DNA of 64,000 bases. It comes from Streptomyces sp. NBC_01353. GTDB taxonomy: Bacteria > Actinomycetota > Actinomycetes > Streptomycetales > Streptomycetaceae. The position numbers and the translations under genes were made by a program. The stretch is from contig NZ_CP108352.1 of assembly GCF_036237275.1 (NCBI RefSeq), positions 8,271,501-8,335,500 on the forward strand. Direction: 5' to 3'. Positions 53,375 through 61,727 of this stretch are shown here, piece after piece (position 1 is the stretch's first letter; the number at the start of each line of letters is the position of its first letter). The notes beneath the pieces were generated by a model. It saw only the letters and a list, made by a program, of their open reading frames with translations. It was not told the DNA's origin and ran no database searches.

Positions 53375-54573
53375 GTGCGCGCGCCCTCCGCCTGCGCGCC
53401 CCGGCCCTGCGGGCGCGCCCGGTTCACCGCCTCCGCGGCGACCGTGCGGAACCGCCGCACCGTGCCGCTCCACCGGAAGTCGGCGGCATGCTCGGCGGCG
53501 GCCTTTCCCATGGCCTCGCGCCGGCCGTCGTCCAGCGCCAGCGTGCACCAGGCGGCGGCGAACGACGACTCCCCGCGGGCCAGGAGGCCGGTGACGCCGT
53601 CCTGGACCGAATCACGCAGCCCCGGCACGTCGAACCCGAGAGTCGGCGTCCCGCGGGCACCCGCCTCGGTCACCACAAGACCCCAGCCCTCGACGGCCGC
53701 GGGATGCAGCAGCAGCCATGCCTCGCACAGCAGCCGGTGCTTCTCCTCCTCGGACACATGTCCTCTGAACTCCACTCCGGGCCCCGCGAGTTGTTCGAGC
53801 CGCTCGCGCTCGGGCCCGTCGCCGACGATGACGAGCCGGCCGCCGGTGACGGGCCGGACCCGCTCCCACAGCCGCAGCAGCAGATCGATCCGCTTGTAGT
53901 CGACCAGTCGGCCGAGGGCGACGAACACCGGCGTCGCCGACCGCGGGGCGCGCGGCCCGGGCTCGTGGACACCGTTGTGCACGACGCGGATCTGCTCCTG
54001 CGGCACGCCGATCGCGCGGAGCGCGCCCGCGGTCGAGGGCGACACGGCCACCAGCAGATTGCCGCGGTGGGCCCGGGCCAGGGCCCAGTGCTCAAGGAGC
54101 CGGCCGGCTCGGGCGACGGGCCCGGGGAAGCGCATGTCCCACAGTTCGGTGTGCACATGGTTGACCAGACACACCGTGGGGCCGTGATGCCACAGCGGGG
54201 ACAGGTACGGCATTCCGTTGCACACCTCGACGAGCAGGTCGCAGGCGCCGACCCGGCGGGCGAAGGCGGAGCGTGCGCCGACGAAGTGGCCGAGCGCGCC
54301 GCCGGCCGACACGACGCGGTACGGCCGGTCCGCTGCGGGACCGCCGCACAGCAGCGTGACGTCGTGGCCCAGCTCGGTCAGTCCGGAGGCGAGCCGGTCG
54401 ACCAGGAGCTCCGAGCCTCCCGCGGCCGGGTTGCCGAGGTCGCGATGGGCGAGAAAGGCGATGCGCCGAGGTGCTTCGGCCCCGCGTGCACGGGCGGGGG
54501 TGCGGCTGTCCAGCTGCCGCGGGAGCGGCTGGGGAGCCAGGTGGAGCTGTGGGGGAGGAACGTGCTGGGGCAT
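53371..54573 (-). CDS. GT4-family glycosyltransferase
   Basis: 400 residues, GT-B fold. The N-terminal domain has RIAFLAHRDLGNPAAGGSEL (GGSE acceptor-side loop) and HVHTELW. The C-terminal nucleotide-sugar domain has VFVALGRLVDYKRIDLLLRL, VIVGDGPERERLEQLA and the EGWGLVVTEAGARGTPTLGF signature (E-x7-E-type). GT4 enzymes use UDP/GDP-sugars at the cytosolic membrane face, retaining configuration. It starts at ATG 54573 with GGAG five bases upstream, 185 bp after the DUF3068 gene. It probably starts or extends the lipid-linked glycan that the operon makes. Confidence 0.88.
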   Translation of the reverse strand: MPQHVPPPQLHLAPQPLPRQLDSRTPARARGAEAPRRIAFLAHRDLGNPAAGGSELLVDRLASGLTELGHDVTLLCGGPAADRPYRVVSAGGALGHFVGARSAFARRVGACDLLVEVCNGMPYLSPLWHHGPTVCLVNHVHTELWDMRFPGPVARAGRLLEHWALARAHRGNLLVAVSPSTAGALRAIGVPQEQIRVVHNGVHEPGPRAPRSATPVFVALGRLVDYKRIDLLLRLWERVRPVTGGRLVIVGDGPERERLEQLAGPGVEFRGHVSEEEKHRLLCEAWLLLHPAAVEGWGLVVTEAGARGTPTLGFDVPGLRDSVQDGVTGLLARGESSFAAAWCTLALDDGRREAMGKAAAEHAADFRWSGTVRRFRTVAAEAVNRARPQGRGAQAEGART

Positions 54574-54758
54574 GCGTGCTCCAACTCGTGTCAGGGTGCG
54601 AGGGTGGGGGGAGACGAGCGGTGGGGCGTGAGGTGGGGGTGGGGACTGCGGGCGAACGGTGGGGGTGACCGGGGAGGGGCCGTGCTCGGTTCGGGACGCC
54701 AGTCTTCGGTACGTGTTCGATCTGCGGCTACTCACCGGTATGACAACTTCGGCCTTCG

Positions 54759-55742
54759 TCAGGCGGGTTGATTCGTCATCAAGTGAGCATCCGGGGATTC
54801 CTGTTCGGTCCGACGCCCCCGTACGACGAGTGCCCCGCCGACCAGTGCAAGGACCGAACCGAGCCCCCCGGCCCCGAGGGGCGCCGTGCTGCCGAGAAGC
54901 TCCAGCTTCCTGCTGTCCGCCGAGGCAAGCTCCACCTGCTGCCGTTGGGTACGGGCCGTGAAGGCGATCTTGTCGCTCGACAGCAGCACGACCGCGTCCT
55001 TCTCCGCGCCCGGAGCGCGCAGCGTCTTCCGCGGTCCGATGGCCGCGTAGACGATGCGCCCGGTGCGCCGGTCCGCGACCAGCTCGATCCGGCTGTTGGC
55101 GTACCACTCCTCGGCGAGCACCTGTGGCGCCTTCGGCCTGCCGACCAGCCGCCCTGGCACCTGCCGCACACCCGTCCTGGTGGGCGGGACACTGCCGGTG
55201 AAGCGCAGCCCCTCATAGCCCTGTACGGTTCCGGAGCCCGCGTAGCGGAGTCGTACGACACCGCCGAGGGTGCCGTCCCACCAGCGATAGTCGCGTTCCT
55301 CGACGTCGAAGGGGAACTTGAGGTACGCCTCGCCGTCGAACGCGGGCGACTCGCGGCAGCAGTGCACCGGTTCATTGGTTCGCCGGTCGGTCACCCAGCG
55401 CTCGAGCGTCCACTGGAGGGAGTCGCGGGTGTCGGCGGCCGGCAGGGTGGCGTCGGTGTCGACCGAGGTGGAGACGTCCCAGACCGCGTTGCCGCTCCGC
55501 ACGCTGTCCGCGACGTCGCCGCGGACCTGGCGTGTGATGGTGATCCGCCGGTCGTGCACCGTCGTGAGCAGGGAGGTGTCGAAGTAGCTGCCGGTGCCGG
55601 TGAAGACGGTCGTCGTGTCGACGTCGACCGGGGTGCGCTTGGCGTGCGGCTGGACGTACGTCACCAGCAACGGGGCGAGGACCAGCAGAAACACCCCTGC
55701 TCCCAGCAGGATCAGGGACATGGGTGGAGCGGTACGGCGCAT
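54759..55742 (-). CDS. DUF3068 (PorA-like) membrane protein
   Basis: 327 residues. An N-terminal span (MSLILLGAGVFLLVLAPLLV) is followed by a ~260-residue external beta-rich domain. This contains VDVDTTTVFTGTGSYFDTSL and a Cys-Cys pair (EPVHCCRESPAF). A C-terminal span (GLGSVLALVGGALVV) with a basic cytosolic tail (RGRRTEQE) ends it. The layout is that of actinobacterial DUF3068 proteins, whose role is unknown. AGGAG precedes ATG 55742. It heads the leftward operon and is divergent from DUF2613-PucR, which suggests a shared promoter region at 55743-55926. Confidence 0.87.
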   Translation of the reverse strand: MRRTAPPMSLILLGAGVFLLVLAPLLVTYVQPHAKRTPVDVDTTTVFTGTGSYFDTSLLTTVHDRRITITRQVRGDVADSVRSGNAVWDVSTSVDTDATLPAADTRDSLQWTLERWVTDRRTNEPVHCCRESPAFDGEAYLKFPFDVEERDYRWWDGTLGGVVRLRYAGSGTVQGYEGLRFTGSVPPTRTGVRQVPGRLVGRPKAPQVLAEEWYANSRIELVADRRTGRIVYAAIGPRKTLRAPGAEKDAVVLLSSDKIAFTARTQRQQVELASADSRKLELLGSTAPLGAGGLGSVLALVGGALVVRGRRTEQESPDAHLMTNQPA

Positions 55743-55926
55743 CCGGGCACTCCTGTTTCGAGAAACTCGCACGGAGAAGCACGGACCCCAGGGCCGGTCG
55801 AGCCCTTGTGGCTGAAGACGGTAGGGAGCCACTTGACGGATTGTCAATAACCTGTCAAGACTGACGTCCAGTCGGTGGGGGCCGGCCGGGGTGGGATCGT
55901 CTCCAACGAGGAGCTGACCCGACATA

Positions 55927-56079
55927 ATGCGCAGACTGCTCGCCGCATCGACCACCGCGGTGATCGCCGCGGCACTCGCCGTGGGCACCGCCTTCGGGAT
56001 CGTGGCACTGTTGGATGCCACCCCCGAGCAGCCCAACGTCCCTCTGATCACCTACGACACGGCCCCGCCCCTCCGATGA
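55927..56079 (+). CDS. DUF2613-type small membrane/secreted protein, 50 aa
   Basis: ATG 55927 opens 50 codons. A basic start (MRRLLAAS) and one hydrophobic helix (TTAVIAAALAVGTAFGIVAL) are followed by a Pro-rich external tail (EQPNVPLITYDTAPPLR). Size and layout match the DUF2613 family, one of which lies next to aftD in mycobacteria, as here. GAGGAG (55908-55913) is somewhat distant from the ATG. Its TGA overlaps the regulator ATG (ATGA). It could be an accessory subunit of the AftD-like enzyme; this is inferred from conserved neighbourhood only. Confidence 0.7.
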   Translation: MRRLLAASTTAVIAAALAVGTAFGIVALLDATPEQPNVPLITYDTAPPLR

Positions 56080-57284
56080 GCCGTCCTGCCTGGAGTGAGG
56101 TGCCCAAGCCGAAGGTGGAGCGGTTCGCCGCGATCGCCCTGGCCGAGGCGGCGGATCTGGCCCAGGCGATCCTGCGAGAGATCCGGTGCGACTTCCCCCA
56201 ACTGCAACTCGTGGAGGACGAGTCCGGCGAGTCGATGGCGCTCGTGGGCATCCGGCGTGCCATCGAGGGATTCGTCCAGCACCTGGCGTCCGGGGCGGCC
56301 GATCCCAGGGTGCCGCCCGAGGTCTTCCAGGAGTTCGGCAGGGGAGAGGGGCTGAACGGGCGCAGCCTCGACTCCCTCCAGGCCGTCTACCGGCTCGGGG
56401 TGCGCCTCGCCTGGCGCAGGTTCGCCGAGATCGGTCAGCAGGTCGACATCGCCGCGCCCGCCATGTACGAACTTGCCGAATCCGGCTTCGAGTACCTGGA
56501 CGGACTCGTCGAGCAGTCGGTACGCGGATACGCGGAAGCGGCCGCCCAGCAGGCGAGCGAACGCCTGCGTCTGCAACGGCAGTTGATCGACCGTCTACTG
56601 TCCGAGCAGCGCGGCGACCCCGCGCACACCCTCGGCGAACGCGCTGCCCGCATCGGCTGGGAGCTACCCGCCACCATCGCCGTCGGCGTGCTGATGCGGC
56701 CGGCCAGGGAGGCCGTCGCCCCCGCCGTGGGCAAGGGCATCCTCCTCGACATGGAGAGCGAGCAGCCCCGCATGGTCATCCCCGAGCCGGATACCGCGGG
56801 CCGCGCGGACCTGGTGCGCCGGGCCACGACGGGCTGGTCCGGCGCGATCGGGCCGTCGGTGCCGCTCGCGGCCGCGGCGACATCGCTGCGGTGGGCCGAG
56901 ACCGCCGTGCGGCTGATCGAGGACGGCCTCCTGCCCCGGGGCGAGGTGCAGCACTGTACCGATCGTACGGAGGAACTCGTCCTGTTGCCCTCCCGGGAGC
57001 TGATCGACGCCGCGGCCCCGCGCTGCCTGACTCCGCTTCAGGGCGTCGGCCCTGCCCAGGCCCGCCGCCTCGCCGCGACGTTGCTCGCCTGGATCGAGAC
57101 CTCCGGCGGCGCCCCGGAGGTCGCGAACCGCCTCGGCGTGCACCCCCAGACGGCCCGCTACCGGCTGCGCCAGATCCGCGAACTATGGGGTGAGGCCATC
57201 GACGACCCGGACCGCCGCTTCGAGATGCTCCTCGTCCTCCGTGCCCAACGCCTGCGCGGCGAACTCCCCACGGGCCCCGACTGA
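56076..57284 (+). CDS. PucR-family transcriptional regulator
   Basis: 402 residues. An N-terminal helical sensor (about 1-190) has ESMALVGIRRAIEGFVQHLA, SLDSLQAVYRLGVRLAWRRF and a coiled coil QQASERLRLQRQLIDRLLSE. A central GGDEF-like linker follows. The C-terminal PucR helix-turn-helix is LLAWIETSGGAPEVANRLGV, HPQTARYRLRQIRELWG. It is a cytosolic one-component DNA-binding protein with unknown ligand. Translation is coupled to DUF2613 (ATGA) and the gene is divergent from the envelope operon, so that operon is the likely target. Confidence 0.88.
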   Translation: MSRPAWSEVPKPKVERFAAIALAEAADLAQAILREIRCDFPQLQLVEDESGESMALVGIRRAIEGFVQHLASGAADPRVPPEVFQEFGRGEGLNGRSLDSLQAVYRLGVRLAWRRFAEIGQQVDIAAPAMYELAESGFEYLDGLVEQSVRGYAEAAAQQASERLRLQRQLIDRLLSEQRGDPAHTLGERAARIGWELPATIAVGVLMRPAREAVAPAVGKGILLDMESEQPRMVIPEPDTAGRADLVRRATTGWSGAIGPSVPLAAAATSLRWAETAVRLIEDGLLPRGEVQHCTDRTEELVLLPSRELIDAAAPRCLTPLQGVGPAQARRLAATLLAWIETSGGAPEVANRLGVHPQTARYRLRQIRELWGEAIDDPDRRFEMLLVLRAQRLRGELPTGPD

Positions 57285-57431
57285 CGCGGGCGACGCGTTG
57301 GTCGTCCGTTCGTGGCGCACGGAAGCAGCGGGCCTGGCCACCGCAGAGGTGCGCCGAGTTCGATGGCGCGCAGCGCCGTCGCCAAGGCCGGCTAGTCGGC
57401 GAAGTCCAGGGCGGTGTTCGGAGAGGAGTCC

Positions 57432-58400
57432 TCACGGTGCCGTCGGCCCCGCGGTGTGCGGATGCCGTGCGCGCCAGCGCGCGTACGCGGGGGCGGCGGC
57501 GCACGTGTCCCGATAACCGGCGGCGACCCCGCGCAGGATGTCGGCGCTGCGGGGCGCGAGAGGCCCGTCGTGGTGCCAGGCCAGGATGTGCCGGTACCAC
57601 AGGGGGTTTCCGGCCAGGGGGCGGACCGCGATCCCCGGGGCCTCGACGAAGGTGGCCTGGCAGAGGCTCACGGCCAGGCCCGCACGGACGAGCTCGATGA
57701 GTTGGCGCCCCTCCGCCTCGTACGGGGCCAAGGGGCGGCGGCCCGTCAGGGCGCAGACGGACGACCAGTATTCGCGGGTCCGGTCGCCGTCGGGCCGGGG
57801 GACCGCCCAGTCCTCTTCCAGGAGTTCCGTCAGCGGGACCTCGTCCCGTGCCGCGAGCGGATGGGCGGCGGGCAGGAGGGCGAAGACCGGCTCGGTGGCG
57901 ATCGGTTGGAGTACCACCCCCTCGCGGCGCGGCAGCTCCTGATCGGGGTGGTCGCCGAGCACCGCCGCCTCCAGCCGGTCCGCCGACAGTTCGTCGAGCA
58001 GGGTGACGGGGGAGTAATGGCACCGTGTCGTCACCTCGGCAGCGGGCAGCAAGGCCCTGACGGCCAGGACGAGATGGCCGAGCAGCGGGGCGCCGACCGA
58101 GCCGATCCGTACACGGTCGCAGGCCGACATCCGGCGGGCCGCACGGGCGGTGTCGGCGAGCAGCCCGTCGATGCCCGGCAGGACGCCGCGGGCCCGGTCG
58201 AGCACCAGCTCGCCGAAGGGGGTGGCGACGGCCCCGGCCTGCCGCCGGTCGAACAGGGTGCCGCCCAGCATGGCCTCGATACGGCGCAGTTGAGCACTGA
58301 GCCCGGGCTGGGTCATGCCGAGAGAGGCGGCGGCGCGGGTGAGGCTGCCCGCATCGGCGATCGCGCACACCACTCGTAGGTGCCGTACCTCCAGATCCAT
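57432..58400 (-). CDS. LysR-family transcriptional regulator
   Basis: 322 residues with the N-terminal winged helix (LEVRHLRVVCAIADAGSLTR, AAASLGMTQPGLSAQLRRIE). The C-terminal periplasmic-binding-like effector domain (from about 90) has RIGSVGAPLLGHLVLAVRAL and late LVRAGLAVSLCQATFVEAPG. The start is ATG 58400; upstream codons are not protein-like. It is divergent from the secreted M6-type protease with a 100-bp gap, the usual layout for a LysR regulator and its target. Length is normal. Confidence 0.9.
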   Translation of the reverse strand: MDLEVRHLRVVCAIADAGSLTRAAASLGMTQPGLSAQLRRIEAMLGGTLFDRRQAGAVATPFGELVLDRARGVLPGIDGLLADTARAARRMSACDRVRIGSVGAPLLGHLVLAVRALLPAAEVTTRCHYSPVTLLDELSADRLEAAVLGDHPDQELPRREGVVLQPIATEPVFALLPAAHPLAARDEVPLTELLEEDWAVPRPDGDRTREYWSSVCALTGRRPLAPYEAEGRQLIELVRAGLAVSLCQATFVEAPGIAVRPLAGNPLWYRHILAWHHDGPLAPRSADILRGVAAGYRDTCAAAPAYARWRARHPHTAGPTAP

Positions 58401-58500
58401 GGCGCGGATGTTATGGACCGGCGACAGCTTTCGGACAGCCCCGCGTAACCGCGAGGCTTTGTGAAATGTCACACGCCATGCATCGAGAGGTAGTGATCGC

Positions 58501-59694
58501 GTGAGAACGCACCTTTCCCTTCTCCCCGTACGCGCCGTGCTCTGGGCGCCCCTGCTCGCGGCTCTGCTGCTGCTTCTGCCCGGGAACTCCTCCGCCCGCG
58601 CCGCCACCGACGCCGTCTCCGCCTGTGCGCTGCGCGGCGCCACCGGCTGGACGGACGAGGGGCACGACACGGACTACTCCGTCTTCAAGCGCCCCACCGG
58701 GACCGTCAGGGTCGGCATGATCTTCGTCGACTTCCCCGACGCGCCCGCCACCGAAGCCCCCGCCGACGACGCGGCGCAGCTCACGCCGGGCGCCGACTGG
58801 CTGTGGAACGCCTCGTACGGCAAGGCATGGCTCGCCGTCACCCAGCACCGGCAGTGGGCGCGGATGCCGCGCAACTCCACGGACTACGGCTTCGCGCGCG
58901 GACTGACTCACGAGACGCACGAGGCGTACATCAAGGACGCGGTCGTCGCCGCTGATCCGTCCGTGGACTTCTCGCGGTACGACATGGTCTACGTCGTCGC
59001 GACACGCAACGCCACGGCGATCTCGTTCACGCCCACGTACGTCCACGCGCCGGGAACGGCGGGCGTCCGCGCCGACGGCACCCTGATCAGGTGGGCCGTG
59101 ACCTTCGGCCAGGACATGTGGCACTGGGGACCCAAGCTGGTGGCCCACGAGACCGGCCATGCCTTCGGCCTGCCCGACCTGTACGCCTTCGACGCGGGCA
59201 CGGACGCCCATCGCTTCGTCGGCGGCTGGGACGTCATGGGGCTCATCGGCGGAGCCGGGTCGCAGTACCTCGCCTGGCACTCCTGGAAGCTCGGCTGGAC
59301 CGCGGACAACCAGGTCGTCTGCCGGGCGTCGGCGGGCAGCGACACCGTGTACCTGACCGCGGTCGAGTACGGCAGCGGCACCAAGATGGCGGTGATCCGC
59401 ACCGGCCCCACCACCGCGTACGTCGTGGAGTCGAGGCGGGCGGTCCAGGCGGACCAGGGCGCATGCTCGACCGGCGCGCTGGTCTACAAGGTGGACACCT
59501 CCGTCCGGACCGGCTACGGACCGGTCCGGGTGGTCGATGCCAAGCCGAACGCCACCCCGGCGAACGGCTGCCGACCCCTGGACGACGCCCCCTTCTGGGC
59601 CGGTGAGTCGTTCACCGACGCGGCGGCCGGCATACGCATCGACGTGCTCGCCGCCGACGGGTACGGCGAGACGGTCCGCATCACCAAGTCGTAG
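58501..59694 (+). CDS. Secreted M6-type zinc metalloprotease
   Basis: 397 residues from GTG 58501. A Sec signal (VRAVLWAPLLAALLLLLPGN, cleavage after ARA) comes first. The protease domain has the zinc motif HETGHAFGLPD at 216-226 (His216, Glu217, His220, Asp226: HExxHxxGxxD) and GGWDVMGLIGG downstream as the Met-turn-like region. The C-terminal ~130 residues form a beta sandwich. M6 (immune-inhibitor-A-like) enzymes are extracellular metalloproteases. AGAGG lies 10 bases before GTG. Probably controlled by the divergent LysR; followed by a strong terminator. Confidence 0.88.
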   Translation: MRTHLSLLPVRAVLWAPLLAALLLLLPGNSSARAATDAVSACALRGATGWTDEGHDTDYSVFKRPTGTVRVGMIFVDFPDAPATEAPADDAAQLTPGADWLWNASYGKAWLAVTQHRQWARMPRNSTDYGFARGLTHETHEAYIKDAVVAADPSVDFSRYDMVYVVATRNATAISFTPTYVHAPGTAGVRADGTLIRWAVTFGQDMWHWGPKLVAHETGHAFGLPDLYAFDAGTDAHRFVGGWDVMGLIGGAGSQYLAWHSWKLGWTADNQVVCRASAGSDTVYLTAVEYGSGTKMAVIRTGPTTAYVVESRRAVQADQGACSTGALVYKVDTSVRTGYGPVRVVDAKPNATPANGCRPLDDAPFWAGESFTDAAAGIRIDVLAADGYGETVRITKS

Positions 59695-59704
59695 CCGGAC
59701 TGGG

Positions 59705-59748
59705 ACGGTTGCGCCCCGGGACCGATCACGGTCCCGGGGCACAACCGT
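59705..59748. terminator. Bidirectional terminator hairpin
   Basis: A 19-bp stem (ACGGTTGCGCCCCGGGACC pairing with GGTCCCGGGGCACAACCGT, one mismatch) with a 6-base loop. It lies between the ends of the converging protease and transporter genes, 10 bases after one stop and 3 bases from the other, so it can serve both. Confidence 0.9.
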
Positions 59749-59751
59749 TCG

Positions 59752-60723
59752 TCAGGAGCCCTCGGGGAAGTGGCAGGCCACCTGACGGGCCTCGCCCGGG
59801 GCGGCGGTCCGCAGCAGCGGCGCCTCGGTCCGGCAGATCTCCCGCGCCTTCGGGCAACGCGGATGGAAGCTGCAGCCGGGCGGGGGAGCGGCCGGGCTCG
59901 GCGGGTCGCCGAGCAGGGTGATCCGTTCTCGCGTCCGCTCGGCGGCGGGGTCGGGCAGGGGCACGGCGGACAGCAGCGCCCGCGTGTAGGGGTGGGCGGG
60001 CGCCGCGTACACCCGCTCCTTCGCGCCGATCTCGACGATCCGGCCCAGGTACATCACCGCGACCCGGTCACAGACCCGCTTGACCACCGACAGGTCGTGG
60101 GCGATGAAGAGATAGGCGAGGCCGAGTTCGCGCTGGAGGCGCTCCATCAGGTTGACGATCTGGGCCTGTACGGAGACGTCGAGGGCGGAGACCGGCTCGT
60201 CGGCGACGACGAGCCGGGGGTTGGTGGCCAGCGAGCGGGCGATGCCGATGCGCTGCGCCTGCCCCCCGGAGAACTCGTGCGGGTAGCGGTCGATGTGTTC
60301 GGGGATGAGTCCGACCAGCTCCATCAGCTCCGCCGCCCGTGTGCGGGCCTCCACCGCCGAACTCCCGTGCACCATCAGAGGGTCGGAGATGATCCGGGCT
60401 ACCGTCTGGCGGGGGTTGAGGGAGGAATGCGGGTCCTGGAAGACCATCTGCAGATTCTTGCGGAGCGGCTTCAGCTCCCGCTGCGACAGATGGCTGATGT
60501 CACGGCCGTCGTACATGACGGACCCGGCGGACGGTTCGAGGAGGCGGACGATCGTGCGGCCGGTGGTGGATTTCCCGCAGCCGGACTCGCCCACCAGGCC
60601 CAGCGTCTCGCCCGCCGCGATGTCGAAGCTGACGCCGTCGACGGCCCGGACGGGGGCCGAGCGCCGCCGCCCGGGGAAGCTCGTCGTCAACTCGCGTACG
60701 GACAGCAGGGGTTCGATCTTCAT
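59752..60723 (-). CDS. Oligopeptide/dipeptide ABC transporter ATPase (OppF/DppF type)
   Basis: 323 residues: Walker A GLVGESGCGKSTTGRTI, Q-loop MVFQDPHSSLNPR, signature HEFSGGQAQRIGIARSLA, Walker B RLVVADEPVSALDVS, switch His IAHDLSVV. The C-terminal peptide-transporter extension has three Cys (GCSFHPRCPKAREIC), which bind an Fe-S cluster in DppD/OppF-type proteins. It works at the inner face of the membrane with the second ATPase to energise uptake. Its ATG overlaps the oppD-type stop (ATGA). Last gene of the operon. Confidence 0.93.
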   Translation of the reverse strand: MKIEPLLSVRELTTSFPGRRRSAPVRAVDGVSFDIAAGETLGLVGESGCGKSTTGRTIVRLLEPSAGSVMYDGRDISHLSQRELKPLRKNLQMVFQDPHSSLNPRQTVARIISDPLMVHGSSAVEARTRAAELMELVGLIPEHIDRYPHEFSGGQAQRIGIARSLATNPRLVVADEPVSALDVSVQAQIVNLMERLQRELGLAYLFIAHDLSVVKRVCDRVAVMYLGRIVEIGAKERVYAAPAHPYTRALLSAVPLPDPAAERTRERITLLGDPPSPAAPPPGCSFHPRCPKAREICRTEAPLLRTAAPGEARQVACHFPEGS

Positions 60724-61727
60724 GAGGCGACGCCTTCGTACGCGGGGAAGTGGCAGGCGGCCGGGTGCCCGGCCGGTCCACCGAGCGCGGGGCGCTCGGT
60801 CTCGCAGCGGGAGAGCTCGTCGTCCGTGGCCGCGGCCGCCCGGGCACAGCGTGGGGCGAACGCACAGCCCGGAGCCGGGACAAGCAGGGACGGCGGGCTG
60901 CCCGGGATCGCCCGCAGCGGTGTGTCGTCGCTGTCGTCGAGGCGCGGGAGGGAGTCGAGCAGGCCCCGGGTGTACGGGTGGGCAGGCGCGGCGAAGAGGG
61001 CGTCCACCGAGGCCTGTTCGGCCGCGCGCCCGCCGTACATCACCAGGACGTCGTGGGCCACCCGGGCCACCACGCCCAGGTCGTGCGTGATCATGACGAC
61101 GGCGAGCCCGCGCTCCTGCTGGATGCGGGCGATCAGTTCCAGGATCTGAGCCTGGACGGTGACGTCGAGAGCGGTGGTCGGTTCGTCCGCGATGAGGAGT
61201 TCGGGCTCGCAGACCAGCGCCATGGCGATCATCACCCGCTGGCGCATGCCGCCGGAGAACTGGTGCGGGTACTCGCCGGCCCGGCGGCGCGGCTCGGGGA
61301 TGCCGACCTCGGCGAGTGCCTGCACGGCTCGCTCACGGGCGGTCCTTCTGCCGCTGCCGAAGTGCACCCGGTGGTGCTCGGCGATCTGCTCGCCGACCGT
61401 GTAGTACGGATGCAGGCTGGAGAGCGGGTCCTGGAAGATCATCGCCATCTTCCGGCCGCGGAGTCGGTTCAGCTCGCGCTCGGGCAGCCCGATCAGTTCC
61501 TGGCCGCCGAGGGTGATGGAGCCGGCCGTCTCGGCGTCGGTGTGCAGCCCCATGACGGCCAGTGAGGTGACGGACTTTCCCGACCCGGACTCGCCGACGA
61601 TGCCGAGCGTCCGCCCGCTGCGCACCTCGAAGGTGAGCGAGTCGACCGCCCGCACCGGCCCGTTCCGCGTCGGGAAGGTGACGGTCAGGCCCCGGACGGA
61701 CAGCAGAGCTGGGGAGTGTGTCGTCAT
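60720..61727 (-). CDS. Oligopeptide/dipeptide ABC transporter ATPase (OppD/DppD type)
   Basis: 335 residues: Walker A GIVGESGSGKSVTSLAV, Q-loop MIFQDPLSSLHPY, signature HQFSGGMRQRVMIAMALV, Walker B LLIADEPTTALDVT, switch His THDLGVV. The Cys-bearing C-terminal extension is GCAFAPRCARAAA. It pairs with the neighbouring ATPase. ATG 61727 shares one base with the upstream permease stop (TGATG), and its own stop overlaps the next ATG, so all are coupled. Confidence 0.93.
   Translation of the reverse strand: MTTHSPALLSVRGLTVTFPTRNGPVRAVDSLTFEVRSGRTLGIVGESGSGKSVTSLAVMGLHTDAETAGSITLGGQELIGLPERELNRLRGRKMAMIFQDPLSSLHPYYTVGEQIAEHHRVHFGSGRRTARERAVQALAEVGIPEPRRRAGEYPHQFSGGMRQRVMIAMALVCEPELLIADEPTTALDVTVQAQILELIARIQQERGLAVVMITHDLGVVARVAHDVLVMYGGRAAEQASVDALFAAPAHPYTRGLLDSLPRLDDSDDTPLRAIPGSPPSLLVPAPGCAFAPRCARAAAATDDELSRCETERPALGGPAGHPAACHFPAYEGVAS

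Noticed and set aside
54574-54758. Possible internal promoter or attenuator between DUF3068 and GT4 genes
   Set aside because: TTGTCA is present, but no acceptable -10 lies at the right distance and there is no strong hairpin. The gap remains unexplained.
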